A DNA stretch of 59,375 bases from Christensenellaceae bacterium Phil7 (GTDB lineage: Bacteria > Bacillota > Clostridia > Christensenellales > CAG-138): contig MSGV01000038.1 of assembly GCA_001940845.1 (NCBI GenBank), forward strand, positions 1-59,375, written 5' to 3'. The notes below the pieces were generated by a model. It saw only the letters and a list, made by a program, of their open reading frames with translations. It ran no database searches and was not told the DNA's origin. Below, in pieces: positions 44,054 through 52,876 of the stretch (position 1 is the first letter of the stretch; every line of letters begins with the position of its first letter). Made by a program: the position numbers and the translations under genes.

Positions 44054-44524
44054 ATGAGTATTCTCAACGGCAAAAAGGTTGTTATCATTGGCGACCGTGA
44101 CGGTGTACCAGGTCCCGCTATCGCGGACTGCGTTAAAACCGCCGGTGGAGAGCCCGTGTTCTCCGCTACCGAGTGCTTTGTCTGAACAGCTGCCGGTGCA
44201 ATGGATCTCGAAAACCAGAAAAGGGTCAAAGAGTTTGCAGAAGAATACGGTCCTGAGAATGTTGTTGTCATTCTCGGTGCCGCAGAGGGCGAAGGCGCAG
44301 GCCTCGCAGCTGAAACTGTAACCAACGGCGATCCCACGTTTGCGGGCCCATTGACAGGAGTCCAGTTAGGACTTAGCGTTTATCATATTTGCGAAGAGGA
44401 AATCAAGGCCGAGGTTGATCCCGCCATTTACGAGGAGCAGGTCGGCATGATGGAAATGGTTCTGGATGTTGATGATATTTCATCCGAAATGAAGGATATC
44501 CGCGAACAGTACTGCAAGTATTAA
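44054..44524 (+). CDS. grdA: Glycine reductase component A, selenoprotein GrdA (Sec44)
   Basis: A 156-residue selenoprotein, the small carrier common to glycine, sarcosine and betaine reductases. From the ATG at 44054 (GGGAGGTAG upstream) the frame crosses one TGA at 44183-44185 and ends at TAA 44522. Sec44 lies in [16 protein letters not shown], the CxxU motif (Cys41, Sec44) of GrdA. Its selenol takes the carboxymethyl group from GrdB and, in the reaction with GrdC/GrdD, releases acetyl phosphate; the resulting Se-S bond is reduced by TrxA. An obvious SECIS stem is less clear than in grdB. The N-terminal part is missed by plain ORF calling. Not a pseudogene. Confidence 0.97.
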
Positions 44525-44534
44525 ATAAACATTG

Positions 44535-44592
44535 ACGGAGCGGATGAAGCTATCGATCAAAATTGATCGTTCCTTTTCCGCTCCGTTTCTTT
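44535..44592 (+). terminator. Strong terminator-like hairpin after grdA
   Basis: ACGGAGCGGA (44535-44544) pairs perfectly with TCCGCTCCGT (44577-44586), enclosing an inner CGATCAA/TTGATCG stem, followed by TTCTTT. It sits inside the grd cluster, so it would raise grdA (and upstream) message over grdC-grdD. Confidence 0.75.
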
Positions 44593-44653
44593 ACGTAAAT
44601 CTCAAAGAACTACCTATTACCCTATCAATATATCTGAAAGGACATAAAATAAA

Positions 44654-46195
44654 ATGCTGAATGCAGTCATTAAGGCTACAGGCTATGTGCTTGCACATAC
44701 CCCGGATATGGTTATGGAGAACGGCACTACCCAGACAACCGAAAAGGTCGTCAATCCGAATTCCGAATACCTCAAACAGCTTCCCTCCCACCTTCGCACC
44801 TACGAGCAGGCAGTGGCCTATCTTCCAAACCAAACCTACATTGGCAACATGACCCCTGATGAGCTTGGCGAATATGAGCAGCCATGGTATCCGCATACGG
44901 CAGCAAAGAGCGAACGCTTCGGTAAATTCGGCGAGATCATGCCTGAGGATGAATTTTATCTGCTCATGCAGGCCTGCGATGTCTTCGAGCTCGTATATCT
45001 CGAAGAGAACTTTGTCGCAGCAACTATCGAAAAATTCAAAGCTCATCCGCTTATGCGTGAAGACATTATTGCCCGGATAAATTCCGGCGTTTCCGCTGAA
45101 ACCGTTGAGCACTTTGTTAATGAAGAAGGAGCAGAACCCCTCGCAATGAACGGCAAGACCGTCGGTTACATAAAGCGTGCACACGATGTTGATGGAAACC
45201 TCTCAGCCCATGTCATGCTCGAAAATCTCGTTTCCAAAGCATCTAACGTGCTCGCCATACTCCATCTTATAAAAAATGCAGGCATTGATCCCGCTGATGT
45301 CGATTATGTCATAGACTGTGCCGAGGAGGCCTGCGGCGATATGAATCAGCGCGGCGGCGGCAATTTTGCTAAAGCTGCTGCTGAAATAGCTGGGCTCTCA
45401 GGCGCATCCGGTTCGGATGTACGCGCATTCTGTGCAGCACCTGCACATGCAGTAATAGAGGCCGCTTCTCTCGTTAAGGCAGGTACCTATCGCAACGTCG
45501 TAGTCTGCGCCGGTGGATGCACTGCAAAGCTTGGCATGAATGGCAAGGACCATGTTAAAAAGGATATGCCCATCCTTGAAGACGTTATCGGCGGTTTTGC
45601 TGTGCTCATCAGTGAAAACGATGGAATCAATCCCGAGATCGATAATACCGTATGCGGCAGGCACACTGTAGGTACCGGTTCCTCCCCTCAGGCGGTCATA
45701 ACCTCACTAGTAGCAAACCCACTCGATAAAAACGGTCTGAAGATTCCCGATATAGATAAATATGCCGTTGAAATGCAGAATCCCGATATCACTAAGCCCG
45801 CAGGTGCAGGCGATGTTCCCGCTGCGAACTATAAAATGATCGCTGCACTCGCAGTAAAGCGTGGAGAGCTGGAGCGCAAGGATGTTGCAACATTTGGCAA
45901 TACGCATGGTATGGTCGGTTGGGCTCCTACGCAGGGTCATATCCCTTCCGGTGTGCCCTATCTCGGTTTTGCCAGAGAACAGCTCCTCGCAGGCGATATT
46001 GAAAAAGCGATGATCATTGGCAAGGGCAGCCTTTTCCTCGGCAGAATGACTAACCTATTCGATGGCGTTTCCTTCGTCGTTCGCAAGAACTCCGGAAAGC
46101 ATGAAGAAACCGCAGTTTCCGATGATAAGATCCGCAAGATGATCGCCGAAGCATTCCGTGGCTTTGCTCAGGATATGCTCGCAGAACAGGAATGA
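44654..46195 (+). CDS. grdC: Glycine reductase component C, GrdC (beta subunit)
   Basis: A 513-residue protein of the acetyl-phosphate-forming component C. The N-terminal part is specific to GrdC; the C-terminal part resembles FabH-type condensing enzymes (VDYVIDCAEEACGDMNQRGGGNFAKAAAEIAG, FCAAPAHAVIEAASLVKAG). Component C takes the acetyl group from Se-carboxymethyl GrdA and releases it as acetyl phosphate, which acetate kinase can turn into ATP. GAAAGGAC precedes the ATG. It is separated from grdD by 17 bases. Confidence 0.95.
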   Translation: MLNAVIKATGYVLAHTPDMVMENGTTQTTEKVVNPNSEYLKQLPSHLRTYEQAVAYLPNQTYIGNMTPDELGEYEQPWYPHTAAKSERFGKFGEIMPEDEFYLLMQACDVFELVYLEENFVAATIEKFKAHPLMREDIIARINSGVSAETVEHFVNEEGAEPLAMNGKTVGYIKRAHDVDGNLSAHVMLENLVSKASNVLAILHLIKNAGIDPADVDYVIDCAEEACGDMNQRGGGNFAKAAAEIAGLSGASGSDVRAFCAAPAHAVIEAASLVKAGTYRNVVVCAGGCTAKLGMNGKDHVKKDMPILEDVIGGFAVLISENDGINPEIDNTVCGRHTVGTGSSPQAVITSLVANPLDKNGLKIPDIDKYAVEMQNPDITKPAGAGDVPAANYKMIAALAVKRGELERKDVATFGNTHGMVGWAPTQGHIPSGVPYLGFAREQLLAGDIEKAMIIGKGSLFLGRMTNLFDGVSFVVRKNSGKHEETAVSDDKIRKMIAEAFRGFAQDMLAEQE

Positions 46196-46212
46196 TTTGA
46201 AAGGCAGATCCT

Positions 46213-47370
46213 ATGGCAAACGAAATTAAACAGAAAATAGCTGAAACCTTCCTTGACATTGCCAAAGGTCTTGAAGGTGGCTCATTTGCAAAACCCGTGC
46301 GTGTCGCTCTGACTGCTCTCGGCAGCGAACATGGCGAGGAAATGATGATAGAAAGCGCAAATGAAGTCCGTAAAAATGGTATTGATGTGACCTTTATTGG
46401 AAGCAAGATGGTTGAAGGCTTAAACACCGTTACGGTAGAAAATGAGGATGCTGCACATAAAGCCATGAATGAGCTCCTCGAATCCGGTGCAGTTGATGCC
46501 GCCGTCACGATGCACTACCCCTTCCCGATCGGCGTTTCCACCGTCGGCAGGGTAATCACCCCTGGAACCGGCCGGGAAATGTTCCTGGCCACCACTACAG
46601 GCACTGCTTCATCCGATCGCATCGAAGGTATGGTTCTGAATGCTATCTATGGCATAATCACTGCCAAAGCCTGCGGTATCAAGGAGCCCACTGTAGGAAT
46701 TCTTAATGTTGATGGTGCAAGGCAAACACAACTCGTACTGGAAGAGCTTCAGAAAAATGGCTATCCAATACATTTTGCCGAATCCCACCGTGCGGACGGC
46801 GGATGTGTTATGAGGGGCAATGATGTTCTCTGCGCCTCATGCGATGTGATGGTGACCGACCCATTAAGCGGCAACATACTCACCAAGATCCTCTCCGCCT
46901 ATTCAACCGGCGGAGGTTACGAAGCATTGGGCTATGGTTATGGTCCAGGTATTGCCGAAAGCTATGATAAGCTTGTTATGATCATATCCAGAGCTTCCGG
47001 CCGACCAGTCGTAGCTAATGCAATGCGTTATGCCGCAACGCTCATTCAAGCGGATTATCGCAGCATTGCGAAGCATGAATTTGAAGCTGCAAACAAGGCC
47101 GGACTCAAAGAATTGCTTGAAAAACGCCGTGCAGGCGCCAATTCACAGGCAGCCGCACCTGAAAAGGTCGAAATGCCTCCCAAGGAGGTCGTTACCGAGA
47201 CCTATGCCGGCATCGAGATCATGGATCTTGATACCGCCGTTTCCTCGCTTTGGAAGGCAGGCATCTATGCCGAGAGCGGGATGGGCTGCACAGGTCCCGT
47301 ATTGCTCGTTTCCAAAGCAAATTATGATAAAGCCGGTGAAATCCTCCGTGCAGGCGGCTATATCGGATAA
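46213..47370 (+). CDS. grdD: Glycine reductase component C, GrdD (alpha subunit)
   Basis: A 385-residue protein with a PlsX-like fold (VALTALGSEHGEEMMIESANEVRKNGIDVTFIG at the start, LSGNILTKILSAYSTGGGYEALGYGYGPGI in the middle). The C-terminal motif ESGMGCTGPVLLVS has Cys359, the position shown in Eubacterium acidaminophilum GrdD to carry the acetyl thioester before phosphorolysis to acetyl phosphate. GAAAGGCAG precedes the ATG. It ends 35 bases before selA, with which it is probably co-transcribed. Confidence 0.95.
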   Translation: MANEIKQKIAETFLDIAKGLEGGSFAKPVRVALTALGSEHGEEMMIESANEVRKNGIDVTFIGSKMVEGLNTVTVENEDAAHKAMNELLESGAVDAAVTMHYPFPIGVSTVGRVITPGTGREMFLATTTGTASSDRIEGMVLNAIYGIITAKACGIKEPTVGILNVDGARQTQLVLEELQKNGYPIHFAESHRADGGCVMRGNDVLCASCDVMVTDPLSGNILTKILSAYSTGGGYEALGYGYGPGIAESYDKLVMIISRASGRPVVANAMRYAATLIQADYRSIAKHEFEAANKAGLKELLEKRRAGANSQAAAPEKVEMPPKEVVTETYAGIEIMDLDTAVSSLWKAGIYAESGMGCTGPVLLVSKANYDKAGEILRAGGYIG

Positions 47371-47392
47371 GCAATAGTGTATGGAAAGCTCA

Positions 47393-47432
47393 GGAACCGC
47401 TGATTATGAAGCTGATATCAGTCAGCGGTTCC
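47393..47432 (+). promoter_or_regulatory. Hairpin enclosing the selA start codon
   Basis: A perfect 11-bp stem, GGAACCGCTGA (47393-47403) with TCAGCGGTTCC (47422-47432), 18-base loop. The ATG at 47406 lies in the loop and the AGGA (47392-47395) is largely in the stem, so folding would hide the selA ribosome binding site. In E. coli, SelB binds a SECIS-like element in the selAB leader; whether this hairpin does the same is not known. Confidence 0.65.
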
Positions 47433-48854
47433 CAAACTATAAATATGGATAAAAATAGCTTGCTTCGTAAAATCCCAAAGGTGGATGAAATATTGAGCAT
47501 ATTGGAGCTTGATTGCTGCATCGAAAGCATTTCACAGGAAATGCTGGTTTCAGCCATAAGAGCTGTGCTTGACGAACTGCGCACAGCTATTCTTCATGGA
47601 GCTCTGAACTCTCCTGATTTGCTGCTGCCCGAAAGAATTGCTGCTGATTGCAAAGCCCGTCTCCATTTCGCCGAACGCCGCAGCTTAATACCCGTCATAA
47701 ACGGAACAGGGGTGGTGCTGCATACAAATCTTGGGAGAGCCATACTCTCTTCAAAAGCAGCGAATTCTGCCCTGCAGGCGGGCCGCAGCTATTCCACCCT
47801 TGAATATAGCCTTGAAAACGGCACCCGCGGCAGCCGTCATGAGCATGTTGAAAATTTATTAAAGCATATCACCGGGGCAGAAGCAGCTATGGTCGTCAAT
47901 AATAACGCTGCTGCCGTCATGCTCATCCTTTCAACCATGGTCGCGCAAAAAGAGACCATAATATCACGCGGTGAGCTGGTTGAGATCGGAGGAGCATTTC
48001 GCGTCCCGGATATAATGGTGCAATGCGGAGGCATTCTAAAAGAGGTCGGTACGACTAACAAAACCCGTATCAGCGATTATTCTGCCGCCATATCGCCTGT
48101 TACCGGAGCACTTTTGAAGGTACATACGAGCAATTTTAAGCTCATTGGTTTTACCGAATCCGTCGATATCACCGAGCTATGTGCGCTTGGCGCTGCAAAT
48201 TCCATTCCCGTCATTCATGATATTGGCAGCGGTCTTCTGTATGACGTGGGTATCGACTGTCTCAAGAATGAACCAAATGTGCTTTCAAGTATTAAGGCCG
48301 GTACAGATATTGTATCATTCAGCGGTGACAAGCTGCTTGGAGGTCCGCAGGCAGGAATAATAGTCGGCAAAAAGAAATATATAGAGGCATGTAAATCCAA
48401 TCCGCTCGCAAGAGCATTGAGAGTTGATAAGCTAACCCTTGCTGCGCTGGAAGAAACCCTTTTTGCATGGCGCGATACCTCTATCGCGCTTCGTGAGATC
48501 CCTACCCTGGCAATGCTCAATTCAAATGCTTTGGAAAGGCATGAACGTGCAGTTCGTTTAAAGGCTCGCCTTTCCGAAATACATTCTCAGGTGGTTTTAA
48601 AGGTACTGTCGGATGATTGTCGCGTGGGCGGAGGCTCAGTTCCAGGAGAGGTTCAGCAGGGCTATGCTGTATCCATAGATATTCCCGGCATATCTCCAGA
48701 TAAGCTCGATGACGCATTCAGGCATGCTCCCATCCCAATAATCGGACATATTAAAGATGACCACTATCTAATAAACTGCTGTACAGTCTTTGAAGCTGAT
48801 TTTGATATTATTGCGTCAGAGCTAAGCATGGCGATCAAGGAGAAACTCCAATGA
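47406..48854 (+). CDS. selA: L-seryl-tRNA(Sec) selenium transferase SelA
   Basis: A 482-residue PLP enzyme that turns Ser-tRNA(Sec) into Sec-tRNA(Sec) with selenophosphate from SelD. Family features: LLRKIPKVDEILS near the N-terminus, VINGTGVVLHTNLGRA, and the PLP-binding Lys309 in FSGDKLLGGPQAGIIVGKK. Two starts are possible: 47406 (CAGGAA upstream) and 47445, which fits the usual family N-terminus but has no ribosome binding site; 47406 is used. It overlaps selB by 4 bases (ATGA). Confidence 0.95.
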   Translation: MKLISVSGSQTINMDKNSLLRKIPKVDEILSILELDCCIESISQEMLVSAIRAVLDELRTAILHGALNSPDLLLPERIAADCKARLHFAERRSLIPVINGTGVVLHTNLGRAILSSKAANSALQAGRSYSTLEYSLENGTRGSRHEHVENLLKHITGAEAAMVVNNNAAAVMLILSTMVAQKETIISRGELVEIGGAFRVPDIMVQCGGILKEVGTTNKTRISDYSAAISPVTGALLKVHTSNFKLIGFTESVDITELCALGAANSIPVIHDIGSGLLYDVGIDCLKNEPNVLSSIKAGTDIVSFSGDKLLGGPQAGIIVGKKKYIEACKSNPLARALRVDKLTLAALEETLFAWRDTSIALREIPTLAMLNSNALERHERAVRLKARLSEIHSQVVLKVLSDDCRVGGGSVPGEVQQGYAVSIDIPGISPDKLDDAFRHAPIPIIGHIKDDHYLINCCTVFEADFDIIASELSMAIKEKLQ

Positions 48855-50776
48855 ATAAACATTGCATTATAGGTACTGCCGGTCACGTTGATCACGGCAA
48901 GACTGCATTGATAAAGGCATTGACCGGTATAGATGCGGATAGACTTGCGGAAGAGAAAAAACGCGGTATCACCATAGACCTTGGCTTTGCATATATCGAT
49001 CTTCCAAACGGCACCAAGGCAGGTATTGTGGATGTCCCCGGACACGAAAAGTTTATCAAAAACATGCTTGCAGGCGTTGGGGGTATGGATCTCGTTCTGC
49101 TCGTTGTAGCGGCGGATGATGGCTTTATGCCTCAAACACGCGAACACCTCAGTATTCTATCATTACTAAATATAAAAGATGGAATAATCGTAATAACTAA
49201 AACCGATCTGGTTGACGATGAATGGCTGGAAATCGTATGTTCAGATGTTCGCGATCAAGTGCATGGCACCTTCCTTGCCGATGCCCCTATGGTACAAGTT
49301 TCCGCCAATACCGGAGCCGGCATTGATGAACTTCGTAAACTCATATTTGAAAAGCTTGAGCAAACCGCCGCCAGGGATCTGGCACTACCCTTTCGGCTGC
49401 CGGTCGACCGCGTATTTCTGATAGAGGGCTTTGGTACGGTTGTTACGGGGACACTTATCTCCGGTCGTATCAAAGAAGGCGATGAGGTCTCCATCTATCC
49501 TCGCGGCACAAACGGACGCGTTCGCCGCATTCAGGTTCATAACGATACCGTTCCTTTTGCTGAAGCAGGACAGCGAGTTGCACTTAATATTGCCGGCATC
49601 AAGAGCGGTGATATCGATAGAGGAGATGAGATCGCAAAGCCTCAAAGCATACGGACCTCTCTCATGCTGGATGTTAAGCTAAAGATTCTGAATGAATGCG
49701 ACCGTCTAATCAAGGATGGCTCACGCCTGCATTTTTATCACGGTACACGTGATACGCTTGCAAAGCTTGTTCTCGTAAATGATGAAACACTCACTGCCGG
49801 ACAGGAGGGTTTTGCCCAACTCCGATTTTCTGAACCGGTTGCGGTCAAGAACGGAGATCGCTTCGTGCTTCGATTTTATTCCCCACTGGAAACCATTGGA
49901 GGCGGCACAGTATTGCTGACCGAAGCACATAAGCATAAAAAAAGCGAAATTATATCATCGGAAAGCTATGCTCTACTGGCTGATGGAACACCGCAGGAAT
50001 GTGCGGAGATGCAGATTCTGCTTTGGAGCGACCGATTATTGACCGCTGCGGATCATGCAAGCCGTTTTGCATATGGCGAATGCGAGTTCAATACCGTTCT
50101 TTCCCCATTGCTTGAAAGCAGCAGAGTTATAAAAATTGAAAACGGTGCACTCCTGCACAGGGAATACTGTGATAAACTTGGCAATGAAGCTAAGTCAATA
50201 TTGGCTGAATATCATTCAGAAAATCCACTCGATCATGGTATGCCAATGGAAAATTTCCGAAGCCGACTTATGTATGGCCGGGAGCCATCGATTGTGGATG
50301 CCATTTCAGCTCAGCTCGCCAAGCTAGGCTTTATCAAGCTTGGCGGAAGCTTCGCTGCGCTTCCGGATTTTCAAGTCGAATTCACCCCTGCTCAGCAAAA
50401 AGCACTCAATACTCTCGATGAATATTTGGATAATTGTGGTTTTGAACCGCCAACCACGGACGAGCTGCAGCAGGCACTATTTCCCAAAGATAAACGACTT
50501 TTTAATCAGGTTTTTCGGTCCATGCAGCAAAGTAATGATATAATCTTGCTTGCACCAAACATATATTGCCACAGAAATGCTTATCGCAGAGCATGTGAAC
50601 TGCTCCTATTCCATGCACAGGAAAGTGGTGATATAATTTTAGGACAATTCCGAGATCGTCTTGGCAGTTCACGCAAATTCGCAGTAATGTTCCTTGAATA
50701 TTGGGATAAACTCGGAATTACAAAAAAGCAAGGCGATGTGCGAAAGCTCATAAAAAATCCCATCGATGCATTTTAA
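48851..50776 (+). CDS. selB: Selenocysteine-specific elongation factor SelB
   Basis: A 641-residue EF-Tu-like GTPase that brings Sec-tRNA(Sec) to UGA codons marked by a SECIS. G1 [15 protein letters not shown]3 [10 protein letters not shown]4 TKTD are intact; domains 2 and 3 follow (to about 370), then four winged-helix domains (about 375-641) that bind the SECIS hairpin. Its start codon overlaps the selA stop, so the two are translated together. A 9-bp inverted repeat follows 15 bases after its stop codon. Confidence 0.96.
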   Translation: MNKHCIIGTAGHVDHGKTALIKALTGIDADRLAEEKKRGITIDLGFAYIDLPNGTKAGIVDVPGHEKFIKNMLAGVGGMDLVLLVVAADDGFMPQTREHLSILSLLNIKDGIIVITKTDLVDDEWLEIVCSDVRDQVHGTFLADAPMVQVSANTGAGIDELRKLIFEKLEQTAARDLALPFRLPVDRVFLIEGFGTVVTGTLISGRIKEGDEVSIYPRGTNGRVRRIQVHNDTVPFAEAGQRVALNIAGIKSGDIDRGDEIAKPQSIRTSLMLDVKLKILNECDRLIKDGSRLHFYHGTRDTLAKLVLVNDETLTAGQEGFAQLRFSEPVAVKNGDRFVLRFYSPLETIGGGTVLLTEAHKHKKSEIISSESYALLADGTPQECAEMQILLWSDRLLTAADHASRFAYGECEFNTVLSPLLESSRVIKIENGALLHREYCDKLGNEAKSILAEYHSENPLDHGMPMENFRSRLMYGREPSIVDAISAQLAKLGFIKLGGSFAALPDFQVEFTPAQQKALNTLDEYLDNCGFEPPTTDELQQALFPKDKRLFNQVFRSMQQSNDIILLAPNIYCHRNAYRRACELLLFHAQESGDIILGQFRDRLGSSRKFAVMFLEYWDKLGITKKQGDVRKLIKNPIDAF

Positions 50777-50791
50777 TATTTAAAATTACGT

Positions 50792-50815
50792 GAGCTTCCC
50801 CTTCACGGGAAGCTC
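50792..50815 (+). terminator. Hairpin at the end of the grd-sel cluster
   Basis: A perfect 9-bp stem GAGCTTCCC (50792-50800) with GGGAAGCTC (50807-50815), 6-base loop. The following bases are only weakly T-rich, so terminator activity is likely but not certain. Confidence 0.55.
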
Positions 50816-51071
50816 CATCGGTTTCCTTACCCCACATGCATCATGTCACATAATGCTTATCAGCCTACAGCATTGTTGAAAAAATCTTTTCATTATGATT
50901 TCTAAATTTATTCTATAAAAGCAAAATAATCCGATTTAATGTGATTAATATCATGCAGCAATTATCGGAATCTGATGAAACATTAATTTTTATATAAAAT
51001 TTAAAAATTCAGTCATTATTTTCTTCGATTTCTCATAGATTTTGACGAAAAACATCTATGGGGGACGAAAA
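50816..51071. other. AT-rich intergenic stretch before sigK
   Basis: No gene or clear SigA promoter is seen. A weak match to a SigE-type -10 (CATAGATT near 51033) would fit expression in the mother cell but is not strong enough to annotate. GGGGGAC at 51060-51066 is the sigK ribosome binding site. Confidence 0.4.
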
Positions 51072-51764
51072 ATGTTATCAATTATTCTTGAGTTCTTTCG
51101 GCATATCTGTGCTCTCGTCGGCATGGTTGGCGTAAAAAACAATTTTCCGCCTGCGCTTACAAAGGAGGAAGAGACGGTGCTCATAACACGCCTTGAAGCA
51201 GGCGATATAGGCGCACGAAACGAACTAATCGAACGCAATCTTCGTTTGGTAGCACATATATCTAAAAAGTATGCCGGACGCGGACGTGATACCGATGATC
51301 TCATTTCAATAGGTACGGTTGGCCTCATAAAGGCAATCGGTACCTTTAAAGCGGAGAAGGGGCGCACTATTGCCGCATATGCTGCCCGTTGTATTGAAAA
51401 TGAAATACTTATGTCCATTCGAGCCGAGCGAAAGCAACGTGGCGAAGTACCTTTTGGAGAGCCTATAGGCGTAGATCGTGACGGCAATGAAATAACGCTT
51501 GCAGATGTGCTTTCAAGTGACGAAGATGTCTCTGCCGAAGTAGAATCGCGTGAAGAATCAAAACTCCTTCACATTGCTGTTAATGAGGCCCTCACACCAC
51601 GAGAAAAACAGGTCATCACTATGCGTTACGGAATCAACGGAAGCAAAATATATCCGCAACGAGAGGTTGGCCAACTGCTCGGGATATCGCGCTCTTATGT
51701 ATCCAGGATTGAAAAAAAGGCTCTTAAAAAGCTCAATGCATATCTGGTTCAGGAAGGATCGTGA
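51072..51764 (+). CDS. sigK: Sporulation sigma factor SigK-like
   Basis: A 230-residue sigma-70 family protein. A short hydrophobic pro-region (MLSIILEFFRHICALVGMVG) is followed by region 2 (LITRLEAGDIGARNELIERN, LRLVAHISKKYAGRGRDTDDLISIGTVGLIKA, AAYAARCIENEILMSIR) and region 4 (LTPREKQVITMRYGI, EVGQLLGISRSYVSRIEKKALKKL). The order, length and RCIENEILM match SigK, the late mother-cell sigma factor. The gene is intact, with no interrupting skin-type element. A SigE-like identity cannot be fully excluded by eye. Confidence 0.85.
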   Translation: MLSIILEFFRHICALVGMVGVKNNFPPALTKEEETVLITRLEAGDIGARNELIERNLRLVAHISKKYAGRGRDTDDLISIGTVGLIKAIGTFKAEKGRTIAAYAARCIENEILMSIRAERKQRGEVPFGEPIGVDRDGNEITLADVLSSDEDVSAEVESREESKLLHIAVNEALTPREKQVITMRYGINGSKIYPQREVGQLLGISRSYVSRIEKKALKKLNAYLVQEGS

Positions 51765-52150
51765 TAGCTTTTTCCATACAATCCAGCAAGTGCATTGCTT
51801 GGCATTCTTTTATGTGTTATTAAATTGGCTGCAGTTGAATTTATTTTTGATGCAGCCGGTTCATTTATATTACTCACTCTGAATTAAAACAACACTCTAT
51901 TCTTTCAAACTTATATTGTTGCATTTCATAATAGTTTGTGTTTCATGGAACCATCAATGGAATTTCATGTGCATTCCGAAGATTAACGATTTTTATTTAT
52001 CATTTACAGCTCTTCGATAGCCCTATTCTATCGATATTGTTGACGGGATCGATTATCTATGATACTCTTCATACGTAAATCATACGCCCCAAGCTGCCAT
52101 ATTTTATTATCAATATACGGCTGCTTGCATATTAAAATCCATGCTTTACA
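51765..52150. other. Intergenic stretch between sigK and the two-component system
   Basis: AT-rich, with no supported ORF, repeat or known RNA before the regulator-binding promoter that begins at 52151. Confidence 0.4.
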
Positions 52151-52183
52151 TTAACACAGGATTAACATTCAGGCGGTTATACT
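52151..52183 (+). promoter_or_regulatory. Tandem-repeat promoter of the response regulator gene
   Basis: TTAACA (52151-52156) repeated as TTAACA (52162-52167), 11 bases apart, then TATACT (52178-52183). There is no separate good -35; the repeats occupy its place. The same arrangement recurs at 53980-54012. Tandem sites with an 11-base period are usual for OmpR/PhoB-type regulators, so this is probably an autoactivated promoter. Confidence 0.7.
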
Positions 52184-52207
52184 AAAAAACAAGGAGGATT
52201 TACATTC

Positions 52208-52876
52208 ATGCGCTTGTTAATTATTGAGGATAATAAGGAGCTTGCCGACTCTATGAAGCTCGGTATGGAAAGGAACGGCTTTTCCGTTGATGTTGCCTAC
52301 TGCGGTGAGGATGGCGAACAACTCGCATATACCAACGAATACGATACCATTCTGTTGGATTTGAACCTTCCTGACAAGGATGGAATTGCAATATTAAGTT
52401 TTCTTCGCAGCGAAAATATTCCCTACCCCGTCATTATTGTGAGCGCTCGAGATGAAGTCGAGCAAAGAGCGCTTGGATTAAATTTGGGTGCCGATGATTA
52501 TATATCTAAACCGTTTGAATTTTTAGAGCTTAAAGCAAGAATTCAAGCCGTCATACGCCGTTATCACGGACATAGCAATCCCAAATTGAAAATAGGAGAA
52601 TTGACTATCCACCCGGATCGCCGGATTGCCGAATATGGTACATCCAGTTTAAAGCTTTCATCCAAAGAATTTGATATCCTTGAATATCTTGCAATGCGTC
52701 ATCCGGCCATTGTATCATCTGAGGAGATCGCAGAGCATATATATGATGACGGATTCGATCCCTTTTCTTCTGTACTGCGTGTACACCTTACCCGGCTCAG
52801 GAAAAAGCTTGCTGATGCCTCCGGGAAGGAACTTTTAATAACACATCGCAGCAAGGGGTATAACCTATGCGAATGA
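52208..52876 (+). CDS. OmpR/PhoB-type response regulator
   Basis: A 222-residue protein with an N-terminal receiver domain (LLIIEDNKELADS, phosphoacceptor Asp51 in TILLDLNLPDKDG, conserved Lys in YISKPFEF) and a C-terminal winged-helix domain (about 128-222, ending LLITHRSKGYNLCE). AAGGAGG precedes the ATG. It overlaps the histidine kinase gene by 10 bases. It most likely binds the TTAACA tandem repeats in front of its own gene and of the ABC exporter unit. Confidence 0.93.
   Translation: MRLLIIEDNKELADSMKLGMERNGFSVDVAYCGEDGEQLAYTNEYDTILLDLNLPDKDGIAILSFLRSENIPYPVIIVSARDEVEQRALGLNLGADDYISKPFEFLELKARIQAVIRRYHGHSNPKLKIGELTIHPDRRIAEYGTSSLKLSSKEFDILEYLAMRHPAIVSSEEIAEHIYDDGFDPFSSVLRVHLTRLRKKLADASGKELLITHRSKGYNLCE

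Noticed and set aside
44183-44185. TGA that seems to make grdA a pseudogene
   Set aside because: It is Sec44 of the CxxU motif; both sides match GrdA and the total length is normal.
51072-51764. Split or skin-interrupted sigK
   Set aside because: Regions 2 and 4 are in one continuous frame of normal length.
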